DNA from: Styela clava
Lineage: Eukaryota > Chordata > Ascidiacea > Stolidobranchia > Styelidae
DNA: 64,000 nucleotides
Direction of reading: 5' to 3'
NCBI RefSeq assembly: GCF_964204865.1
Contig: NC_135261.1
Coordinates: forward strand, 10,478,001-10,542,000
In this document: positions 52,701 through 61,700 of the stretch, piece after piece
How positions within the stretch are numbered: the first letter of the stretch is position 1
Layout of the letters: every line of letters starts with the position of its first letter
Position numbers and translations under genes: made by a program
The notes under the pieces: generated by a model
What the model was told of the DNA's origin: nothing
Seen by the model: only the letters and a program-made list of their open reading frames with translations
Database searches by the model: none

Positions 52701-55700
52701 TTAGTGCAGTTTGGTCCTTGAAATTACAGATTTAAATGGTTACAAAAATGTCTGACAAGTAAACCAGTCTTATGATAAATCCCTCGTCCTCCATTTTGAA
52801 AATCTTGATCCTTCATCGATAAAAACCCAAGTAGTTCATCTCTCAATTGAAGAAGATGTTTTGTTGTATTCCCCCTGGGTAGCTAGTGCACCTCTTGTGT
52901 GATAGAGAAGACAAGTGTGATCAGAGCCGAGATCTTCACAGATCAGCCAAAACAAGCGACTGGAGCTGACGTTTTGACGAAATTTATTATTTTTGTAATT
53001 TGGTTCAAGCATGATAACAACTTCGGTGGGAGTACCTTAGCGCTAAGGGAGAATCTGTGTATTGTGTAACAGTGTACACAGGTGAAGTTTGGTTACACAG
53101 CTTTCACATGGGCTTAAAATCCAGACTTCCGACCAAGCATAGTCGGAGCCCCATCTGTCGTGCACCCGATTAAGTTTTCCCCAATCCAGTTCATTCAGCT
53201 TAAAGAAATTTTCTAAAACTCTGGAAGATAATATTATTTTCGCAGCGGTTATAGGATAGTAAAACGCCAGCACTTTGAAACGATGTCATTTCACGCATAT
53301 ATCATTTCCCTGTGAATAACGAGGTCAATGTTGTATTCATAATGTTTTCGTTTTGTATGAAACAATGCAAACTATGCATCAAGCTGGGAGTTACGATCAC
53401 GTAACAAGTTTGTTTTTACGCCTCACAATCTCGCTGTTGAAAGCAAAAGAGAAAATATAGCAAGAACAACGAAAAATTTCCCTTTATAATTCGCATCCGT
53501 TTTTGTGCACATCATTTGCTGGGAAACACTTACAAACATGGAAAGAAAACAACCTCGAACTGAGTTTGACGCCGATGAAGCATTGCTGCGTATTTTGGAA
53601 GAGTCTGATATAGATGACGAGAATTTTGATAAAAGCGATAGTTCAATGTCTGAAGTAGAGCAAGATTCAGGTATGGAAGTTTTCTGTATTCAAAAATTTT
53701 GATGCTTGATAAAAATCTTAAATGTCATTTTCAAATTTAGAGTCTGAGGAAGATTTCTCATTGGCCGATGTTCCTTCGACGTCAACGAGCGTGCCGCAGT
53801 GTAAGCGGTCAAGGCGACGTCAAAGACCTGAGTTGCAGTTGGCTGACGTCTCTTCACCCGGCGAGTCTATGCCAACACCTTTAGCAAACCAGAGATCTCG
53901 TCAACGGGCGAGAACGCCTTTGCAGTCAGAATACGAGTGACAAAAAGTTCCGCCAAAAAGAACTATACGCCAGTTCGGTGGTGCGCCTGTTGTCAGCATC
54001 GGAATATGTCGGCCACTCCATCTCCGCTAGATTGTTTTATTCAATTTTTTACGGTTCAAGTCATCAATTTTATAGTGGAGATGACAAACCTGAATGCCCA
54101 AAAAAAGCTTCAAGGTATGAGAAAATATATATAAAAGTATAGGCCTATATTTGTTTATAATTTATTTCAACTTCATGTTCAACATAAAAGACGATAACGT
54201 AGTTGATAAAAGCAAAATAAATAGAATTGATTACAGCATTGTTTCCAATTCTAATCTTTATGTTTTCTTTTTCAGTCACCATCGCTCACCGTGCCACTCG
54301 CCAACTTCCTCCAATGAAGTTTGAGCCAGCGACCTTCGAAGAGAAGAAGACATTTTTTGGCCTTACGAAACTGCCAGTTATTGCCATGTATTGGCAAAGG
54401 AAACACTGGATATTCGAAGTCCCGTCATTCAGCAAGATCATGCCGAGGGATCGATATCATGATCTACTGAAATTCCTACATTTCTGCAATGAAGATTATG
54501 CTCCGTCACGAGACAACCCGGCAAGAGATAAACTCTACAAAATAAGACCTCTCTTGAACTTACTCGAAACGAGGATGCTTACAGGACGTATTGGATTCTG
54601 CCAATTTATTCGTTCCAAAAGGACTCGTTTTGGAATGAAAGTGTGGGTATTGGCGGAATCCAAAACAGGGTATATTTCTTGTAGACAGTTGTATACGGGT
54701 AAAAGCGCTGGAGCGGCGCCGGAGGCGGGCCAAGCTACTCGAGTGGTGAACGATCTGATAACATCTTCATTATATCTAGTTTAGTTGTGCGTAGGAATAC
54801 AAGTTTGGAATTGTCTGGAAGATGACGTGTTGCTCGTTCACGAGAGTATTCTCTATCTCTTTTATCTAACGTGTGCTTACCACAGTGTGGAGAGTAAGAA
54901 AACTTTTTCTCAAAATTTTTTGAAAATTCTCTCTTACAACAGGCATACGGAATCGAGATTATAGCGACGCGTATCGCGCGAGGGAACAGGCATACGGAAT
55001 CGAAATTATAGCGACGCGTATCGAGGGTTGGCGAAAAGCCGCGAAAACTAGCCTTCCATTGGTTCATAGGAAAATTTGTGGCACTTTTGGTTAACTATTT
55101 ATTACATATTATAAAAGGGGTATAAAAAGTCCCTTAGGACCAGCGAAAAAAAAGTTGAGCAAAATTTTGTCTTCAAGAGTATGGGAGTTATAAAATACAG
55201 CTTTAGCTTTGACTCCCCGCCCTCACTTATATTTCGGTACCGATACTCATCCTTCTTGTTTTTTATATATTTGAATATTGCTGTATTATTATTGATTATA
55301 TCAATATTTTTAGTAAATATTAAAATGGTATTCATTATATTCGACAAACTTTGTGTATGCTTCTTCCGTAACATTAAATTATTTCACAGGATTCCACAGA
55401 TTTCGATCTTCTCTTCGACAAGAATTTCAAATGGTTTGCAAGCAGTGTGAGCGAGAAACACACTTTTCTATCATGCTTGTGGAAGGTTTGTTGATATTTA
55501 TTCCAATTATTAATGATGTATTTGTCACCTGTTGTGCTCTAGAAACGCTTTAGACAAGAAATGCGCTAATGTGCCACTATCCTTCTTCGAACCAAAATAA
55601 TAACTTACTTCCGAAATGTTGGAAATTATGGAAGTTTTTGTGAATTTGCTTCATTCATAACAGAAGTTTTTTTCACACATTTTTAACCATATATATATAT

Positions 55701-58700
55701 ATATTTATGGCAAGTTTCAATTTAGCACTCACGAATTTAAAGTATATACTCCTTGATCATAATGTAGTATTCAGGATATTTTTTCTGTTTGTAATTGTTT
55801 TACATTTACCTTTATTTCTAGCTATGTCGGCGCTACCTTCCAAGACTGAATAAACCAACATTCAAGAATGTGCCAGAATCTTTGATGGAAGGTAGTGTTT
55901 ATTTTATCAATCAATAAAAAATTATCTTGCTGATTTTATCATTTGGTTGACAAGAATGGGGAATGTCCAAAACAGACCGAATATCAGAATTATTTTTTAA
56001 TTGGTCATATTCCTTATCATTAATTTCTGATGTTAGGAAAACGGTAACCATGAATTTTTTTTATGTGAAAATTTGTCACCAGATCTATTTTGATGTTCAA
56101 TTGCTAGATATTTTCTTATTTATATTTGGATCTGACACCATAATAATAGGAAATGACTCGAAACAAAATTTATCTGAACTATACTGCACAACTCTAATAC
56201 AATTTTTTGCTTTTACGATTCGATTTTGGACATTATTAACAATAGACAATTAACAATATATCCGATATTCCATTTTCTACTATATTTCAGAATATTTTTG
56301 GAAGACTATCTTATTTTGTTTCTGAATTTTTTTTTTTATGTGTGTTTTAGTGTCTGTCTCAGGCAGTGAATCCCAGCGTACTTCCGGAAGTGGTCCTGGA
56401 ACAGATGGGTTTCCCACAGAAGAAAATTATCAGGTAGATAGCAGATACAGTAAAAATACAACAATTCGAATCCAACAGAGTAATACTTTGGAAGCGCTTT
56501 GGAATCTTTAAATACATTTTTCATTTGTAGTTTCAACACTAAATAATTTTTTTTTTATATATTTTAGGTGCTAACCTCGAAGGAAGAAACTGACTTGGAA
56601 CGCATGCTATCTGAATGTGAAAATGCGATTAGTGATGCTGAAGCTTTTGCATCAAATATGTCAAAAGATTTATCTGTGCTCGATGGTGAAAATATCAGTT
56701 CTATAATGGGATCAGAAGCTCAGGTAACAACAACAGACATACAAAACAAACCTCAATCAATTAACAACTAGATTCTGCATTAGGATTCCATGCACAAAGC
56801 TCATATTTCTTACACTACAGTATTTGAATATCGTTTTCCAAAAAATTTAATTTAATTTTAACCATAATGAAAAATACATAAAAATCTGCTCAGCGAACAT
56901 GATTTAGAGCATTGTGTTTTGAATTGAAGGTCCTTTCTCTTTGTCTACTTTCTACTTCAACTTCGTATGTGGGCATTGTCACAGGGATACTCGAACATAA
57001 CATAATTGTGAGCTTTCGTCAAATCATAGTGAATACTATTATTTTATCTTGATGTGTCTGAAGAAGTTAAATATGATCTTAATGAAAGCTCACATATACA
57101 CATGCTATTTCGTGGAAAAAGATTAGGTTAAAACAGAAAACTGCTAATTCATCTTTGGTGCTCCAGAAGTGTGTGTTCCAATATGGAGGTAACTAATTTT
57201 GTTCGCCTACTTTACATCAAAAGGAACCGAAGAAGCCTATGGGCAAGGGATATATTCACTTGGCTAACACAGACAGTCCCCGAACTCGTAATAGAACATA
57301 AAATGAGGAAAATCTGAACAAAAACATGTCCTAACTCTAACCTGGTACATACGGTAGTACCTCATCTTTTAGTAAATAATTTCATTCTCTATAGATGAAT
57401 ATCTGTTTTTACTTGTTATTTTAGTATGCAGAATTGAATTTTAATTTTTGATTTTTGCAAATTTTAGTTTTGTTTTAAAATTTGTGAGAAATAATATACT
57501 TCACAAATAAATGCTTTTAAAACATTATTTTTGAGGTTACTCTAGTTTTGAGTTGAATACATTAACCTAAAAGTATATAAACTCTATATTTCAACTAAAT
57601 TTTTTTTCTTAATTTCACTATTTTTTTGGTTCCCGCAGGTCAATCAATTGATGTCTCTCCTTGATAATGCCTTGGATGAAGTCACTGCAGTTGAGACAAG
57701 ACTAGATGGATACAATGACATGGTCCAGAGTATTTCAGGCCAGATGGGCCAAATGAAAAATCAGGAATCTTTTATCCAAATTACGAATAAGAATCATACA
57801 ATGCTCTTACAAGAATTGGATAAACTAGTAGTAAGTTAATTAATCTCACTAATTAGTTAAAAAGAATTTTTTATTAGCTCTTATTGAAAATAAACCTTTA
57901 CTTTGCAGCTTCAACTTGATCTGTCCAAAGGCCACATTAAAGCATTGAACGAGGGTGATTTGAGAGTTGACAGCGGTATTGAGGCTTGTAGTAGTGCAGC
58001 AGAGGCTCTACAGCACGCTATGCAAGTGGAACTACATCCAGGTCAGTAGCTATACATATGTGTGTAGTATCTGATAGTTATTATTTCAAAACTGGATTGA
58101 AAAGAATGAAATAATTCAAATTTCATTGGAACAATTTTCTGCTTTTGTTTCGATTTTAGTTGGTCTATATAGCACCCCTTGTACGGTAGTATATTTATAT
58201 CAGAGTGCAGCAGGACGTTTGGCATCTTTTTCCTTGCCAATTTTTGCATTTTACGATTTATAAATACGGCGCCATCAAGATGAAAGAATTGATTCTTAGT
58301 TTACCCTAAAATATAGCGAAAACCATGCTAAATTTGTTGTATATATAATTTGATAGTCTTGATTTCACTGCCAAGTGGCTTAATTTAACAAGTTTCAGAT
58401 TTTTTTTCATCTTTTCAAAATTTTTTTTGTATATTGCAGGAGTGTACCAACTTGTTGCAGTCAGAGAACAGCAAAAAATGTTTGAGGATTTGAGACAGAA
58501 ATTTGCCAAGCGTCTCTACCATTTTCTTTATGATGTTTTCATGAAACAGGTTTGCTGATTTTCTACTTGATGTTAAACTGTGTATTCTCTAAATTTTTCA
58601 TGCTTTCATCATGTCAAAAATATACATTAGAATTTTTGTCAATATTTGAATATTCAAGTAAATGTTTTTCTTGTGAAATTTTGAATTTGAATCAATAGAA

Positions 58701-61700
58701 TCATGATATATGCCAACTTTTATAATATGAAATATTCGAATTTCAAAATTTGTAGCACTAGCACCTTAATTATAAGTTGCTGCTTTTATAAACCAGGGCT
58801 GGGTCGTCGGAGCCATGGAGCCAAGCTTACTATAACAGATGGAGCTGGAGCCGCAGTCATCAGAAATTTTAGTGGCTTCGACTCCTAACCATCTCTTTTA
58901 TTTCATATTTATAATTTTCTGATACCTGTTACGAATGATAATCTATTCTTTTCAGCTCATAATTCATTTTATAAATTTTAGTTCCTAATATTAATTCAAA
59001 AGTTATTTTATAGTTCAAAACTCGTAGAAAATTAATCATAACACCTATTTTTGCTGCAGAAAGTAAATTTTACAAGTAATGTAGTAATGTCATTGCCTGA
59101 ATATTTTTCAACTCGTGTACATTATATACCGGTATTAGTTTTGACCAAATTTTTCTTCTTACATCTAAGTTATGTGGTTCATCATTTAATTGTTTTCATC
59201 TTTAATTTTGTTTAATAAATGTTCAAATATTGTATTATTCCAATCATTTTTACCATATTATATGAGAAACTTTTTATTTTGCAGGGGAATGAGCAAGCTG
59301 CAGGTGGACTAGCGAGACAAGCAAATAATTTGAAACTTCCAAAACATTTTCCATATCATCGAGATTTACTACCATATAAACAACTTGTTCTATGGCTGAA
59401 AGTTGCAGACAAAACCAAGTATCAGCAATTATGTGGGGTATGTCACAAGAATTTACAGAAACTTTTCAAATACAAATAGTCTCCTTTCCTAAAATTTCCT
59501 GCGACCCCTTATTCCGAGTGGCGCGTTTCTTATCATGTCTTACAATAAAAGTCAGCATTGTTATGCTAGCGCGCGGCTTTTCTGATCCCATGTATTTTTT
59601 CAAAATTATGATAGTTGTCGGAACTCGAAATTAAAAAATTTTAGAAAATGTTTTGTTATATAAATATTATATTGTTTTCAGATTTATACCCAGAGTCTAT
59701 GTAAGCTGTATTCTCGGGAAATTACTGAATTTATGACAAATGCTAAACAGAGATTCATTGAAAAAGGTATTTATTATTCAAAATGTTAAATTATTTGTAT
59801 TTTATTTGTAGGTACACTGTTTAATGATAGTAGTATATCATTAAATTAAAAAATCCTGTCTATATTTAGTACTTTACATAGTAGTCTCTCACTTCTTCAA
59901 TCTTTAATAATTGATTTAATTATTAAAGAGTGTCATGGTCATAGTCATTGAAATAAAATTGAAAATGTTGTTCAATTCTGGTTTTATTTATGCAGAATCT
60001 GTCTGTTTCGGCATTGCCTACCCAACTTATTATAAGATGTGTTACCTCCGTTGAGTCTAATATTTTAAATAATCGGCCCTCACGCAAGTTGCTGAACCTT
60101 AAATAATCTGGTAATTCAAAAATAGAGTATCTCCTTACATAACAGTGGATAATTGTACGAGGCCTCGTTCGGAGCAGAAGAAATATAAAAAAAATCCCAA
60201 AATAAGGTTATACATCAAGGGTTGAATTGCCTGCCTTACACAACCCTCAAGAAGTTGCTGCTCATACAGAGCCTAGTTTAAATTCATCCTGTATTTTTTA
60301 TTTCTTTATTAATCATCGAATTTGTACAGCTACTATTTCCCCACAAATGGGAGCAGCGGCCTTCAAGGCTGCAAGTTCATCAACAATGAGCTTGAACACT
60401 CAGGCTTCGAAAGAAAGAAAAGGCAGCAAAGCGTTTGGCGGATTAAGCAAAAGTATATTTAATGAATGAATGTAGTTGTTCACTAACATGGTAGCTTCCT
60501 AATTATCACATCACTTACTCTCTCGTATTGGATGCGCTGCTTTGGTGTAATCATATTATCATTATGACTCATACTTTTTGCTGTAATTTTGTAGCATCTT
60601 ATCTTCAGTAGTTTGTATTTTACCTTTCTAGTTAGGACATTTTTCTCCAGCACTGGCTGTAGGTGTGTGCGTAGAAGTTTGACATGTTATATTGGTGCAG
60701 ATACGGACAAAATTCCCACTGTTGTATTGGTGTGGGGAATGCATACATCATTTTGCGACTTGATTTGTTTGTTGTTGCAGTACTCAGATGAAGCGACCAC
60801 TTTTTTTCGGTGTTTCTAATTGTTCAACTTAAATGCAGCAAAATTTTTAATTGACTGCAAGTGGTACAATGTCGTGCAGCATCACTGATGTATATTTTTT
60901 CAGACATCTGTTTTCCCAGCACTTTTTCTAGACTTTTTTTTTCAATATCTGAAACTTTAAACATCTTTTCATATGTATTTATTATCAATCTCTTTGTTTT
61001 CACTCTTTCATACCATGCATCCTGCTCCTTCACCATGTACGCTTGTTCCTATGTTTCACCTGCTCGCACGGGGTGCACATTCTGCTTTGATAGCATTAGA
61101 TATAGATTGTCTGATGATCAATTTATTAAGCAACATTCTTATGTTCATTCCCGACTTCCAACATTCTGTGAATTATGTGTCTTTTCTCATTCTTCGAATC
61201 CCACAGCGAAATGTTTCCTATCTCACACAGGCAACACAAACTGTTCTACTATAATAATTTCTTACTTAACATTTTCTGCTCATCCATAGCTTTGTATCAG
61301 TAAAATGCGTGTGAAACGCCATATAAAAAAAGACTTCAAAATTCAAATATTTTTTTTGTCTATGAGGAGTTACCCTTCTTTTCTTTCGATCAGCAATTCA
61401 ATTCTATACCAAGTGTTTATTTGGCGAAGTTCGACTCCTCTCTCTTATTTTAGTTGCTTGTGTTTCTCTAACTCATGATATCTGTTGTCGTATTTCATCC
61501 TCTATTGTTGTTCAAATATTTGACAGTATAGTGTTGCATGAATAGTGTTTGGTTGTCATTGGTGTTGTACTGTAGAGTATATTTTGTGCCTATTACATGA
61601 CTTAAAACGGTGGCTCACAAACTAAAAATCATAGCTGGTTAAGAAATTTAAAAAGGAGATTTCATAATAATTTGAAGAATTAGGTGGCCATTAATTAATG

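Noticed and set aside
60861..61289. 142-codon frame with Cys/His spacing suggestive of zinc fingers or a C1 domain
   Set aside because: Spacing does not fit C2H2 or C1 patterns, there is no matching splice context, and it lies in a T-rich EXOC1 intron. Possibly a decayed fragment; not enough to call.
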